A stretch of 64,000 bases of DNA from an uncultured Mycoplasmatota bacterium (GTDB taxonomy: Bacteria; Bacillota_I; Bacilli_A; RF39; UBA660), in contig CANOWY010000004.1 in assembly GCA_947571135.1 (NCBI GenBank), positions 1 through 64,000 on the forward strand. Direction: 5' to 3'. Under the pieces are notes generated by a model, which made no database searches, had not been told where the DNA came from, and saw nothing but the letters and a program-made list of their open reading frames with translations. Shown piece after piece: positions 27,216-37,573 of the stretch (the stretch's first letter is position 1; each line of letters starts with the position of its first letter). The position numbers and the translations under genes are program-made.

Positions 27216-28073
27216 ATGGCAGAAGGGGAATTATTTTCCATTGCTACATTAATATGGGATTATGCAAGTAAAGGCAAAGAAATTGACAAGTATTATGTAG
27301 AAAGAATAGTAGAAATTGTAAAAAATGTAAGGAACTTACAAAAATTAATCCAACATATTCATTTTACCGATAGAGAAGATACCTTAGAAAGACTTGCTAG
27401 TTATGAAGCAGCGTGGAAAATGCTTCATATAAATTTAAATAAAATGAAAACAGAAGAGATGTTACCATTTTCTAAAACCAATAGGGATTTTGAAAATAAG
27501 AGAATGGGCTATTATTTAGAGAATACCAAAGACCTTTTGCATGCACTAGAACATGTTAGTCAATATAAAAAGTGCACGGAAAAAGGAGAAGAAATGGAAA
27601 CAAAGATACTAAATTTATCTTATCATCAAATATTTAATAAGTGGGAACATTTCCGAGAGAAACACAATAATTCTACAATCTTAGTAGAAGTAACCAAATT
27701 ATATTCTATGCACCATATTGCAATTCATAATGCCATCAGAAGTATAGCGCCATTTGAAAGACTTGCTGAGATAAAAGCCATAGAGTTTGAAGAAAATCTT
27801 GCAAATGTTTTAGAATTGCCTTTCTTACTTGATTATGCCTCCTTTAAAAAATTAGAAATGAGTTATCTTGCCCATTACTACTATGATGCTCCTACTATTT
27901 ATTACTTAAATCAACATGGTATTTATAAAAGAGCAGAGAAAATTTTAGAAGAAGGACGAGAATTAGAATTGGAAGATAGATTAACATTTGGTTTACCTAT
28001 AACAAAAGAAGAACATTCCAGTATAAAAAAGGAATTAATCAAAATGCGCTCGAGGTTGGAAAAGAGGAATTAA
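27216..28073 (+). CDS. Zincin-like paralogue with degraded HExxH motif
   Basis: 285 residues. It aligns along its length with the broken gene at 29226-30089: IDKYYVERIVEIV with IDQEYIKKLLEIV near residue 25, FERLAEIKA with KERLANLYS, and LEDRLTFGLPIT with LEERLKYRLEIT at the end. At the position of the paralogue's HELNH, this protein has HALEH (residues 109-113): both His remain but the catalytic Glu is Ala. It is therefore probably an inactive metallopeptidase-like protein. No signal or membrane segment. A sigma-A promoter and AAAGGGGG site precede it, and the next gene starts 2 bases after its stop. Confidence 0.68.
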   Translation: MAEGELFSIATLIWDYASKGKEIDKYYVERIVEIVKNVRNLQKLIQHIHFTDREDTLERLASYEAAWKMLHINLNKMKTEEMLPFSKTNRDFENKRMGYYLENTKDLLHALEHVSQYKKCTEKGEEMETKILNLSYHQIFNKWEHFREKHNNSTILVEVTKLYSMHHIAIHNAIRSIAPFERLAEIKAIEFEENLANVLELPFLLDYASFKKLEMSYLAHYYYDAPTIYYLNQHGIYKRAEKILEEGRELELEDRLTFGLPITKEEHSSIKKELIKMRSRLEKRN

Positions 28074-28075
28074 AA

Positions 28076-29155
28076 ATGCACGATACATTTATAAAAATGG
28101 CTCAAGAATTAGAAGAAAATATTTTAAATGACAAAATTAAAATAAAAACCAAAGAAGATTGGAATAAATTAAAAGGAATAGTTTGGAATTTAGGAGAACT
28201 TTATAAAGAGGAAGAAGAGAAGTCTCAAAATATAATAGAAACCGAAGAGAAAACAATCACAATAGAAAATTGCCAAAATTTCGCAAAAATGGTTTGGAAA
28301 TACATGAAACAGATGGAAATAGAACATAAAATGGATTTGAACGAATGTTTAGAAAATGTAATGTTTCACTTAAGATTTCTAGTTTTATATAATAGATTAG
28401 GTGCTTATAGAAGAGAGTTAATGGAACAATATGAATTGGAAACGAAAGAAAATAATGAAATCTCTTTCATAGAAGTAGAAGATGTTTTTGATAAAAAATA
28501 TCCAAAAAAACGTATTAAAAAATGTGACTATTCGACTTTTAATGAAGCATATAAACAACAAAAAGATTTGCATAAACAAGGAAAAATAAGCCTTATAGAT
28601 TCTTACAATCAAGAGGTAGTAGAGTTTCAAAATGAAATAATAGCAGGAAAAATAAAAGCAGGGAATGTTAAACAATGGAATATAATTAAAAGAAGTATTC
28701 ATAAATTTTTAAATCTATACCATATTGCCTTTGCCGATTTAGAAAGAATAAACCATTTTAGTTATCGTATTGATCGAAGTCCATTTTTAGTTTTTATTTT
28801 GGAATGTATTGAAAAGATAGAAAACAAGTATAATGGAATGGTTCCAGAAGCAGAGATTGCAAGTATGTTTGAGTTTATAAGAGTACTATGTCATCATTAT
28901 GTACTTAATGATAAATTAAAAGATATTGGAAAAGAAATCAAAAATGCACCAAGGTTTAGTGGGGATAAAATGGAGGAAGGCAAAGTTTTAGCAAAGAATA
29001 ACGGAATACTTGTTTGTATTAATAAAGAAACAGAAGAACAATATGAATACTTAACAAGCGAAATAGACAGAATATCGCCACTTTACAAAGAGGCCCAAGA
29101 ATTTATATTTGGGATGAATTTATATGAATTAGAAGAAAATAAACGAGCAATGTAA
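28076..29155 (+). CDS. Hypothetical helical protein with an internal duplication
   Basis: 359 residues starting 2 bases after the previous stop, so co-transcribed. Two halves resemble each other: ILNDKIKIKTKEDWNKLKGIV (near 15-35) matches IIAGKIKAGNVKQWNIIKRSI (near 194-214), and ENVMFHLRFLVLYNRLG near 105 matches SMFEFIRVLCHHYVLND near 265. No HExxH motif, signal peptide or membrane span. The partner gene upstream is zincin-like, so it may be an accessory or target, but this is speculation. A terminator follows. Confidence 0.62.
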   Translation: MHDTFIKMAQELEENILNDKIKIKTKEDWNKLKGIVWNLGELYKEEEEKSQNIIETEEKTITIENCQNFAKMVWKYMKQMEIEHKMDLNECLENVMFHLRFLVLYNRLGAYRRELMEQYELETKENNEISFIEVEDVFDKKYPKKRIKKCDYSTFNEAYKQQKDLHKQGKISLIDSYNQEVVEFQNEIIAGKIKAGNVKQWNIIKRSIHKFLNLYHIAFADLERINHFSYRIDRSPFLVFILECIEKIENKYNGMVPEAEIASMFEFIRVLCHHYVLNDKLKDIGKEIKNAPRFSGDKMEEGKVLAKNNGILVCINKETEEQYEYLTSEIDRISPLYKEAQEFIFGMNLYELEENKRAM

Positions 29156-29172
29156 CACTTACTCGTTTTTTT
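29141..29172 (+). terminator. Rho-independent terminator
   Basis: AAACGAG (29141-29147) / CTCGTTT (29162-29168) with a T run; the next promoter begins immediately at 29171. Confidence 0.7.
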
Positions 29173-29199
29173 GACAAATTTGACTGATTTGATTAGAAT
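29171..29199 (+). promoter_or_regulatory. Sigma-A promoter
   Basis: TTGACA (29171-29176), 17-base spacer, TAGAAT (29194-29199), followed by AAAGGAG before ATG 29226. Confidence 0.78.
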
Positions 29200-29225
29200 A
29201 TATATCGATATAAAGGAGAAAAGAT

Positions 29226-30089
29226 ATGGGGAGTTCCTATTGTGAAGAAATCAAAAATTTAATTCTAGAATACTACCAAAAACACAAAAAAATAGACCAA
29301 GAATACATCAAGAAACTATTAGAAATAGTAATTGCTAGTGAAACATTACAGGAAGTATTAGAAAGACATTGTATAAATAACAATTCAAAACAAGAAGTAT
29401 ACGTGATGACTTATAGTTCTGTGTTTAAAGAAATTACCTTATAGCCATCTAATATAGAAAATAACTATAATAATAACGAATGCATACAAACGATTCCTTC
29501 TAATAGATTAGAAAAAGGATACGCCAATTTTATGTATTTGGACAGAATTCTTTTTCATGAACTTAATCATGCCTATTATACAAATAAACTTCGTCTTCAA
29601 GACAATACTATAGATAATTTAAAAAATAGAATGTTATTTTTTGAATTTCAATATTCAGGACTTACCTTAGACCAAATTATGACTATGACGCCATGGAAGT
29701 ATAGAAAATGGTTGTGGGAAGTAAAACAATACAACAAAAAGTATTATAAAAACATTCAAAATTCTTTAAAAGAAAGATTAGCAAATCTGTATTCTTACCA
29801 AGTCTCTAGAAAAATTGCCGATTTATTAGATTTATCCCAAATTAGTACATGGGAACATTTGCAAGAACTAAAATTATATACGAGTGTAAATGCAGGTGAA
29901 TCTCCAACACTTGAATACCTAAAGAAGATCTGTTCCCCAAAAGAGTTTCGTGACTTACAAGAACAAATTGTAGATTCCTCCTTATCTTTAGAAGAACGTT
30001 TAAAATACAGATTAGAAATCACATCATTAGAAATGGAAGAAATTTTAATACAGAAAAAAGAGTTAGAAAGAAAATTAAAAATGTTTTAG
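29226..30089 (+). pseudogene. HExxH metallopeptidase-like gene interrupted by one in-frame TAG
   Basis: A single reading frame runs from ATG 29226 to the stop at 30089 except for TAG at 29442-29444. The two parts (72 aa, and the rest in the same frame) together match the full length of the paralogue at 27216 (285 aa). The second part carries FHELNHAYY, an HExxH zinc site near residue 111, and a later KERLANLYS helix whose Glu could be the third ligand. It has an intact promoter and ribosome-binding site, so the loss looks recent, or is a sequencing error or a recoded stop. An internal restart at ATG 29532 would still keep HELNH. Confidence 0.7.
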
Positions 30090-31430
<1,341 letters not shown>

Positions 31431-31439
31431 GGAGGGTAA

Positions 31440-32777
31440 ATGAATACAGTTGGTTATTTATTAAGTTTACAAACGAAAAACACCTTTTATGTAAACGATC
31501 TAAGTGATTTAGAGACACTTTTAGATGGATTTGATTATCTAGAAACTTCTGTTATTGAACGCGAATTTACGAATAAACTAGGATTTACAAAGGAACAATT
31601 TCTTGCACAATTAAATGTAGATTTAAAAAGTGTTTCAGAAAATGAAATGATAAAACTCGCCGATATTATAGAAAATATAAACCCTACAAGAAATAATAAA
31701 TTAGTAGATTGTATCAGAAAGGCAATTTATTATTATGGTGTTCGTAATCCTGAATTTGAAGTACAAAAATATTTTAGTTCTTTTGCTTTAGGAGCAATAG
31801 GGGAAATGAAAAAAGATTTACATTCAGAAGTAGTTATATCATTTGAAAAAGACTGTGATGACAAATATACTTTGGCAGAAATATATGAAGAATACACAGA
31901 ACCAAAAGACTCGCATTATCTTCGTATCTTTCAAAAAAATTTTAAAAAACAGAAAGAAAATGGAATATTTGAAATACTTAGAACCCTGTATCATGAAGAG
32001 TTTCATATGTTAGTAGATGAAATGCAAATAAATCCTGCTTGTTTTAAATTAGACATATTGGATTATCAAAGATTAGAAACCTTTCGTACAATTACTTTAG
32101 ATAAAAATTTTGACAAACAAAATTATGTATATTTTCATGAAGAAGCAGAAGCAGAGATTTTTGGCACACAAAGGGCAATCACAAAAATAAAAGAATTAAA
32201 TCCAAATTTTTCTTTTTCAAAAATTCAAAGTCTAAAGGATTCTTCCCTTTTATGGGCTACGGAAAGCCAATTTGAGAATACTTTTAAGACAAGTTTTTTT
32301 AAAAGAGTTGAACAAAAAAAGTTTATAGAAGCCGAACTTGCTACTTTGCTTCCTATGAATCCCGAACAAATTTATGGAATATTGTCAAAAGTATATGATG
32401 AAACAGGCCATAGGAAAACATTTAAAACTCTAGTATCTGATTTTCAAAAAGTTCAAGTGGAACATTCTGAAATGCAGAGGGAAGAAATTGAAAATTTTTA
32501 TACTACAATTTTATATGAAGCCTATTTAAATTGTGAGAAAGAAGAAAAAGAGGAATTAAGAGGAGAAGATTTGCTTCCTTATGTCGTATATTGTTTGCAA
32601 GGTAAAATGAAGCAAATAGAAAAAGAAATAGAAAATTTAAAAGCAAAAAGAGTAGTGAGTGTAGTAGGAACTTTAAAAAGAAAATATAAAAAGCATTTTT
32701 TATTAAAGGAGTTAAAAGAGTTAAAAAACGAATTAGAGGTACTAAATAAGGAGGAATCCATTGCCTATGGATTATGA
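31440..32777 (+). CDS. Predicted zinc metallopeptidase-like protein (HEEFH), 445 aa
   Basis: Starts at ATG 31440 after AAGGAGGG, 9 bases after obgE. LYHEEFHML at residues 183-191 gives an HExxH zinc site and EEAEAEIFG near 234-242 supplies candidate third-ligand Glu residues, a gluzincin-like spacing of about 46. The rest is charged and helical; the C-terminus has a basic coiled region. It shares the HExxH-plus-Glu layout with the cluster at 27-30 kb but little other sequence. No signal peptide, so probably cytoplasmic. Substrate unknown. Confidence 0.68.
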   Translation: MNTVGYLLSLQTKNTFYVNDLSDLETLLDGFDYLETSVIEREFTNKLGFTKEQFLAQLNVDLKSVSENEMIKLADIIENINPTRNNKLVDCIRKAIYYYGVRNPEFEVQKYFSSFALGAIGEMKKDLHSEVVISFEKDCDDKYTLAEIYEEYTEPKDSHYLRIFQKNFKKQKENGIFEILRTLYHEEFHMLVDEMQINPACFKLDILDYQRLETFRTITLDKNFDKQNYVYFHEEAEAEIFGTQRAITKIKELNPNFSFSKIQSLKDSSLLWATESQFENTFKTSFFKRVEQKKFIEAELATLLPMNPEQIYGILSKVYDETGHRKTFKTLVSDFQKVQVEHSEMQREEIENFYTTILYEAYLNCEKEEKEELRGEDLLPYVVYCLQGKMKQIEKEIENLKAKRVVSVVGTLKRKYKKHFLLKELKELKNELEVLNKEESIAYGL

Positions 32778-32946
32778 TTTGTTAAAAAAACAATATAGTG
32801 TAATAAAAGAGCCGATGACAAAAAAGAAAAAAAAACTTCTTTTTCAAATTGTACTAAATAAAGAAGAAATTACACAAGAGGAAGTATGCCTTTATGGTGA
32901 AATATTAGAAGAAAAAGAGGAAAAAAAGAAAGACTCAAAGAATTAA
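32761..32946 (+). CDS. Small charged protein, 61 aa
   Basis: Starts at TTG 32761, six bases after a perfect AAGGAGG (32748-32754); ATG 32767 is possible but 12 bases away. It overlaps the end of the HEEFH protein by 17 bases, so it is translationally coupled. The protein is mostly Lys/Glu with VIKEPMTKKKKKLLF and a Glu/Lys tail. Function unknown; a small partner of the upstream protein is conceivable. It overlaps the convergent DUF192 gene by 12 bases. Confidence 0.55.
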   Translation: MPMDYDLLKKQYSVIKEPMTKKKKKLLFQIVLNKEEITQEEVCLYGEILEEKEEKKKDSKN

Positions 32947-33261
32947 ATTTAATGTATCTCCAATACGAAAAGAAAGACTTGTGTTTTTAGGTAATTCCAA
33001 AACACTTGTTTTTTTTATGTCATGATTTATTTTAATAATTTTATTTTTAAAAACATTTCGTTCCAAAAAAATAATTTCATTTTTCTCATTTAAGCCAATT
33101 ACATCAATTTCTTCTTTCATAAAAAAGGTATGAATAGAATTGCATTTAGGAAACAAAATACCATAATGGATATTTGTTTTTCCCATAAACCCCATAAGCC
33201 GATCAGAAAAACTTTCTGCAACATAGATATCTAAAAAAGTATCATTCATTTTTAATTTCAA
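32935..33261 (-). CDS. DUF192 family protein
   Basis: 108 residues from TTG 33261, which sits five bases after AGGTGAT; GTG 33270 and ATG 33249 are alternatives. DUF192 features are AESFSDRLMGFMGK, GILFPKCNSIHTFFMKEEIDVIGL and a late LSFRIGDTLNL. The family is small, beta-rich and of unknown role, often cell-surface in archaea and bacteria; this copy has no signal peptide. It is on the minus strand, convergent with the genes before it and divergent from the VanY-type gene. Confidence 0.82.
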   Translation of the reverse strand: MKLKMNDTFLDIYVAESFSDRLMGFMGKTNIHYGILFPKCNSIHTFFMKEEIDVIGLNEKNEIIFLERNVFKNKIIKINHDIKKTSVLELPKNTSLSFRIGDTLNLIL

Positions 33262-33364
33262 AAATATCACCTACTATAATCATATCATATTCATGTAAAG
33301 AAAATATCTAAAAAGATAGTATTCTTTAAAGTATCGTTTTATAATAAAGAATAAGAGGTAAGAT

Positions 33365-34297
33365 ATGAAAAGAAAAAAAAGATTAAAAAAATCAGTGAGT
33401 ATTTTAGTAGTTTTAATAATGATAGTGGTAGGAATAAGTATTATTTATCCCAAAATAAATAACAAACAAGGAAATAAAGAACTCCCTATTATCCAATATC
33501 AAAAGGAAATCACAACTACCCTTGGAAAAGAAATAGACTTATTACAAGATGTGACAGCGACCAGTAATAAACAAGAAGCATTAACTGTTTCAGTGGAAGG
33601 AACTTACAATTTTCAAAAAGAAGGAGAATACCATTTGTTTTATGTAGCCAAAGATAAAGAAGGAAATGAAAAAAAGGAATCTTTTACGCTAAAAGTAGTA
33701 AAACAAGAAGCAAACGAACCAATCGATGAAAATCATTTTACAACTTCTAAAGGCTTTAAAGGAGAAATAAGAAATGGTGCCACATATATAGAAGGAACAT
33801 TAATTGTCAACAAAACCTATGCCCTTCCTTCAAGTTTTGGTAATGGTCTTACAGAAGAGACAAAAACTGCTTTTAATAAACTAAAAGCCGCGGCTTTATT
33901 AGATGGATTTGACATTTATATTTCCAGTGGTTTTCGTTCTTATGAGCGTCAAGTTACACTTTACAATAATTACGTTAAAAGAGATGGTAAAGCGGCTGCT
34001 GATACCTATTCGGCAAGACCTGGGCACTCTGAACACCAATCAGGATTAACATTCGATGTAAACGAAATAAGCGATAAATTTCATAATACACCAGAAGCCA
34101 AATGGTTAAGTGAAAATTGTTATAAATATGGGTTTATTTTAAGATTCCCAAATGGGAAAGAAAAAGAAACGGGTTATAAATACGAATCATGGCACTTCCG
34201 CTATGTAGGAGAAGAATTAGCGACTAAATTATACAACAATGGCGATTGGCTAACGCTAGAAGGTTATTTTGGAATTACAAGCGAATATCAAGATTAG
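33365..34297 (+). CDS. VanY-type D-Ala-D-Ala carboxypeptidase with Ig-like domain
   Basis: 310 residues. An N-terminal membrane anchor (SILVVLIMIVVGISII near 14-30) is followed by a DUF5011/Ig-like domain (residues about 45-115) and an M15B peptidase domain with FDIYISSGFRSYERQ, ARPGHSEHQSGLTFDV (zinc His, Asp) and ESWHFRYVG (zinc His). It would trim D-Ala from peptidoglycan stem peptides outside the cell, which may affect wall maturation and not necessarily vancomycin resistance. A terminator follows. Confidence 0.9.
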   Translation: MKRKKRLKKSVSILVVLIMIVVGISIIYPKINNKQGNKELPIIQYQKEITTTLGKEIDLLQDVTATSNKQEALTVSVEGTYNFQKEGEYHLFYVAKDKEGNEKKESFTLKVVKQEANEPIDENHFTTSKGFKGEIRNGATYIEGTLIVNKTYALPSSFGNGLTEETKTAFNKLKAAALLDGFDIYISSGFRSYERQVTLYNNYVKRDGKAAADTYSARPGHSEHQSGLTFDVNEISDKFHNTPEAKWLSENCYKYGFILRFPNGKEKETGYKYESWHFRYVGEELATKLYNNGDWLTLEGYFGITSEYQD

Positions 34298-34378
34298 TTA
34301 AAGTGCAGTTTATGTTCTTATTATAAAACGAGACATAAAGAACCAAAAAGAGAAAAATTACAAAATCAATGCAATACC

Positions 34379-34403
34379 AAAAGGGAACAAATAGCCCTTT
34401 TTC
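34379..34403 (+). terminator. Rho-independent terminator
   Basis: AAAAGGG (34379-34385) / CCCTTTT (34395-34401) followed by T and a promoter for the Tad operon. Confidence 0.75.
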
Positions 34404-34417
34404 TTATGCGAAAAAAT

Positions 34418-34446
34418 TTGACTTTGCTATCTATTTAGTTTATATT
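34418..34446 (+). promoter_or_regulatory. Sigma-A promoter of the Tad operon
   Basis: TTGACT (34418-34423), 17-base spacer, TATATT (34441-34446), just upstream of the Flp pilin gene. Confidence 0.72.
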
Positions 34447-34468
34447 TAATATGATAGTAGGTGGATGT

Positions 34469-34669
34469 ATGGTAAGAAATAAAAAAGGACAAGCCCTTGT
34501 AGAGTACGTTTTAATTGTGGCAATTATTAGTGTCATCACCATAGCAATTGTGAGTTATTTTGGAGGGTATTTAAAAGACTCTATTACAAAAACATCATGT
34601 TCATTAGTAGATCAAGAATATGTACCAGGAGAAAAACCAGGAGAAGCCACCTGTAAAGATAAAGAATAG
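34469..34669 (+). CDS. Flp-type major pilin (Tad pilus)
   Basis: 66 residues from ATG 34469, after TAGGTGG. The class III leader is short and basic (MVRNKKG), and cleavage is expected at KG/QALVEY. QALVEYVLIVAIISVITIAIV is the Flp pilin hydrophobic helix. The tail is acidic with two Cys. It is the likely structural subunit of the pilus built by the next seven genes. Confidence 0.85.
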   Translation: MVRNKKGQALVEYVLIVAIISVITIAIVSYFGGYLKDSITKTSCSLVDQEYVPGEKPGEATCKDKE

Positions 34670-34718
34670 ATTTGGTGTTCATACGTTCATTTTAATAAAT
34701 CATGGAAGGGGTGATGAA

Positions 34719-35063
34719 ATGATACAAAAGAAAAATGGGCAAGCACTAGTAGAATTCGTAATTATACTCCCAATCTTTATCTTTATGCTATTTGCTTGCA
34801 TTGACTTTGGAAAAATCTTGTATACGCAAAATAATTTAGAAAGCAAAATGGACGATATTATTACCGTGTATGAAAAAGAAAAAAATGTAGAAAGTATGCA
34901 AGAAAAATTAGCAGGAGAAAAAATTGAATTAGAAAAAAAAGAGGAAGAAGAGTATCAAAACTTTATCATGACAAAAAAAATTGACATCATCACACCTGGT
35001 TTAAATCTGATTTTGGGAAGTCCTTATGAGGCCAAAGTAAAAAGAGTGATTTACAATGAATAA
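34719..35063 (+). CDS. tadE: TadE-like minor pilin
   Basis: 114 residues from ATG 34719, after ggaaggggtgatg. The leader MIQKKNG/QALVEF is the same prepilin type, followed by IILPIFIFMLFACIDFGKILYTQ (TadE motif). The rest is charged and extracellular. An in-frame upstream start at 34620 overlaps the pilin gene and lacks a ribosome-binding site. It overlaps the next gene by 8 bases. Confidence 0.82.
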   Translation: MIQKKNGQALVEFVIILPIFIFMLFACIDFGKILYTQNNLESKMDDIITVYEKEKNVESMQEKLAGEKIELEKKEEEEYQNFIMTKKIDIITPGLNLILGSPYEAKVKRVIYNE

Positions 35064-35436
35064 CAAAGGCCAAACATTAATTCTTTTCGTACTAATTGTA
35101 CCTGTTCTTTTACTATTACTGGCTTTTGTAGTCGATACGGGACTTTTATTAAAAGAACGCACCAAAATAAACAGTATAACAAGGACAATCTTAAAAACCA
35201 CTTTTGAGAACCGTTTTGATGAAAATTATAACGAAAAAGTAGTATCTTTATTTGAAAAAAATAATCTTCCCACTAATAATATCATCATTACAAAAGAGGA
35301 AGATAAAGTCCTTATCGTAGTAGAATATGATAAAGAAAGCATATTTGGTAAAATTATTGGTATTCAATCCTACAAAATAAAATCCGCTTTAAGTGGAATC
35401 TTAAAAGAAGGAATTTTACAAATCAAAAAAGAATAG
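35056..35436 (+). CDS. TadE/TadG-like pilus protein
   Basis: 126 residues. MNNKGQTLILFVLIVPVLLLLLAFVVDTGLL resembles the N-terminal region of TadG/TadE: a KG/QT cleavage-type start followed by a hydrophobic helix and conserved DTG. The C-terminal part is small and beta-rich. It lacks the large VWA domain of typical TadG. It overlaps tadE by 8 bases and lies 9 bases before the TadZ-like ATPase. Confidence 0.72.
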   Translation: MNNKGQTLILFVLIVPVLLLLLAFVVDTGLLLKERTKINSITRTILKTTFENRFDENYNEKVVSLFEKNNLPTNNIIITKEEDKVLIVVEYDKESIFGKIIGIQSYKIKSALSGILKEGILQIKKE

Positions 35437-35445
35437 AGGGATAAT

Positions 35446-36237
35446 ATGTCTAGAACAAAAGGAAAATCAATCTGTATTTTTTCAAGCAAAGGGGGGGTTG
35501 GGAAAACCACAACAGCCATAAACCTAGCCGGAATCTTTGAACATTTAGAAAAAAAAGTATTACTTGTTGATTTGGATTTATCAAGCGGTGGAATTACGAT
35601 GGGGTTAAACCGTCCTTTTGAGAAAACCATCTTTAATTTTGTTGATGATTATAACAACAATCGTTATAAAGAATTTAAAAATTATATTACAAAATATGAT
35701 GAATGTATTGATATCTTACCAAGTCCAAAAGATCCACGTCAAGCAAGCAAGATAGATTCAAAATACATAGACATTTTGATTGACAAAGCCGAGTCAAACT
35801 ATGATATTGTTTTAATCGATACCACGCATGTTTTAGATGAAATTAATATTGTAACGCTAGATAAAGTTGATGAAATTTTATTTGTTCTTTCAAACGATCC
35901 ACTGGATTTGAAAAATATGAAGTCTTTAATTAGTATTTTTAAAGATTCCAATATCACCAATTATAAAATTTTATTAAACAATAGTCGTGATCCATATAAA
36001 GATTATTTTTCGATATTCGATATTAAAAACATTATCAAAGCCAATATTGACTATACGCTAACCTCAAGTTTTTATATTAAAAATATAGACAGTTATATTA
36101 TGAATGGCGAAATTATTACACTGCAAGAAAAAATGCCCACAACATTCAATAAAGATTATGAAACTTTAATGCATATTGCCTTAGATACAATGAAAACAGA
36201 AGAAAAAGAAAGTGGTGAAGGAATTGAGCAAAGTTAG
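35446..36237 (+). CDS. TadZ/CpaE-like ParA-type ATPase
   Basis: 263 residues. A deviant Walker A FSSKGGVGKTTTAINLAG is followed by LLVDLDLSSGG and VLIDTTHV, the ParA/MinD fold. In Tad systems TadZ localises the pilus assembly site at a pole. It has no receiver domain, unlike some CpaE proteins. It overlaps the start of the TadA motor. Confidence 0.85.
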   Translation: MSRTKGKSICIFSSKGGVGKTTTAINLAGIFEHLEKKVLLVDLDLSSGGITMGLNRPFEKTIFNFVDDYNNNRYKEFKNYITKYDECIDILPSPKDPRQASKIDSKYIDILIDKAESNYDIVLIDTTHVLDEINIVTLDKVDEILFVLSNDPLDLKNMKSLISIFKDSNITNYKILLNNSRDPYKDYFSIFDIKNIIKANIDYTLTSSFYIKNIDSYIMNGEIITLQEKMPTTFNKDYETLMHIALDTMKTEEKESGEGIEQS

Positions 36238-37552
36238 CCTAATAGATGCTTTTAATATTGAAAGAAAAGCACCAAAAATTGCTTCTATATCAGACTACGA
36301 GATATTTCCAGATAAAAAACTATTGGATTCTCTTAGAACCACTATTGTAGAGCGATTAATTGATAAAGAAATACCAGAAGACAAAGTATTAAACGAATTT
36401 ATTAATGAAGAAGTGGAAACAGCAATTGAAGGATATGACTTAACTAATTTAGAAAGAAGTCATTTATTTAATTTAATTGATAATGAAATTAATGGTTATG
36501 GTCCTTTAACAGAGTTATTAGAAGATAAAAATATCACCGAAATTATGGTCAATAATCCAGACGAAATTTATATAGAAATCGATGGACAACTTATTAAAGA
36601 TGAAAGTGTTTCTTTTATTAATGATGAACACATTGTAAGAACCATAGAACGTTTAATAGAACCTCTTGGAAGAACCATAGATGCTGCAAATCCTATGGTA
36701 GATTCAAGACTTCTAGATGGTTCACGTATTAATGCCGTTATTCCACCACTTTCAACGAAAGGGCCAGTTATTACCATTCGTAAATTTAAAGAAACTATGA
36801 CAGGGGTTGAAGATTTAATACGTATAGGCTCTCTTACTCCTTATATGGCGAGATTTTTAGAAGCCGCTGTTAAAGGAAAACTAAACATTATTGTCTGTGG
36901 AGGAACAGGGAGTGGGAAAACAACTCTTTTAAATATCTTAGGGAGATTTATTAGTTCCCAAGAAAGAATTATTACGATAGAAGATGCTGCAGAACTGCAT
37001 TTGCATCAGGAACATGTAATTTCTCTTGAAACTAGAGTTACCAATTATGATTCTGATAGTGAAGTAACTATTCGTGATTTAGTAAGAAATTCTCTTCGTA
37101 TGCGACCTGATCGTATTATTGTAGGAGAAGTGCGTGGAAAAGAAGCATTCGATATGCTCCAAGCCATGAATACAGGGCATGATGGATCGCTAACCACTCT
37201 TCATGCGAATGGTGCTAGTGATGCTTTAAATCGTTTAGAAACTATGGTGTTAATGAGTGGGTTAGATATTCCTATAAAAGCCATACGTGAATATATTACC
37301 AGTGCTATTGATTTGGTTGTCAATATTGAAAGAATGAATGATGGAAAACGGAAAATTACCTCCATTTCTGAAATAGATGGATTTGAAGAGGATCACATTA
37401 AACTAAAAGAAATATTTAAATTTAATCAAAAAGGTCTCACAGAAAATGGCGAAGTTGATGGAGAATTTATTCTATATAAAACTACCCCAAAAGTATACAA
37501 AAAAATGGTTAGTCATGGAATTAACTCTATTGATGATATTTTTAAAAAATAA
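36212..37552 (+). CDS. cpaF: Pilus assembly ATPase TadA/CpaF
   Basis: About 446 residues. A type II/IV secretion ATPase of the CpaF family, which powers pilus assembly. Motifs: Walker [29 protein letters not shown] (Asp box), [15 protein letters not shown] (Walker B) and [11 protein letters not shown] (His box). The N-terminal region has the [18 protein letters not shown] and [15 protein letters not shown] segments of the family. The start is uncertain: GTG 36212, GTG 36215 or TTG 36224 all overlap the end of the previous gene by up to 26 bases. Confidence 0.94.
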   Translation: MVKELSKVSLIDAFNIERKAPKIASISDYEIFPDKKLLDSLRTTIVERLIDKEIPEDKVLNEFINEEVETAIEGYDLTNLERSHLFNLIDNEINGYGPLTELLEDKNITEIMVNNPDEIYIEIDGQLIKDESVSFINDEHIVRTIERLIEPLGRTIDAANPMVDSRLLDGSRINAVIPPLSTKGPVITIRKFKETMTGVEDLIRIGSLTPYMARFLEAAVKGKLNIIVCGGTGSGKTTLLNILGRFISSQERIITIEDAAELHLHQEHVISLETRVTNYDSDSEVTIRDLVRNSLRMRPDRIIVGEVRGKEAFDMLQAMNTGHDGSLTTLHANGASDALNRLETMVLMSGLDIPIKAIREYITSAIDLVVNIERMNDGKRKITSISEIDGFEEDHIKLKEIFKFNQKGLTENGEVDGEFILYKTTPKVYKKMVSHGINSIDDIFKK

Positions 37553-37573
37553 AAAAGAAGGAGAGCGTACGTT

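Noticed and set aside
33365-34297. Vancomycin-resistance determinant together with the VanZ-like gene
   Set aside because: VanY-type peptidases are common housekeeping wall enzymes; no vanHAX or VanRS genes are nearby and the VanZ-like gene is 15 kb away in an IS-like unit.
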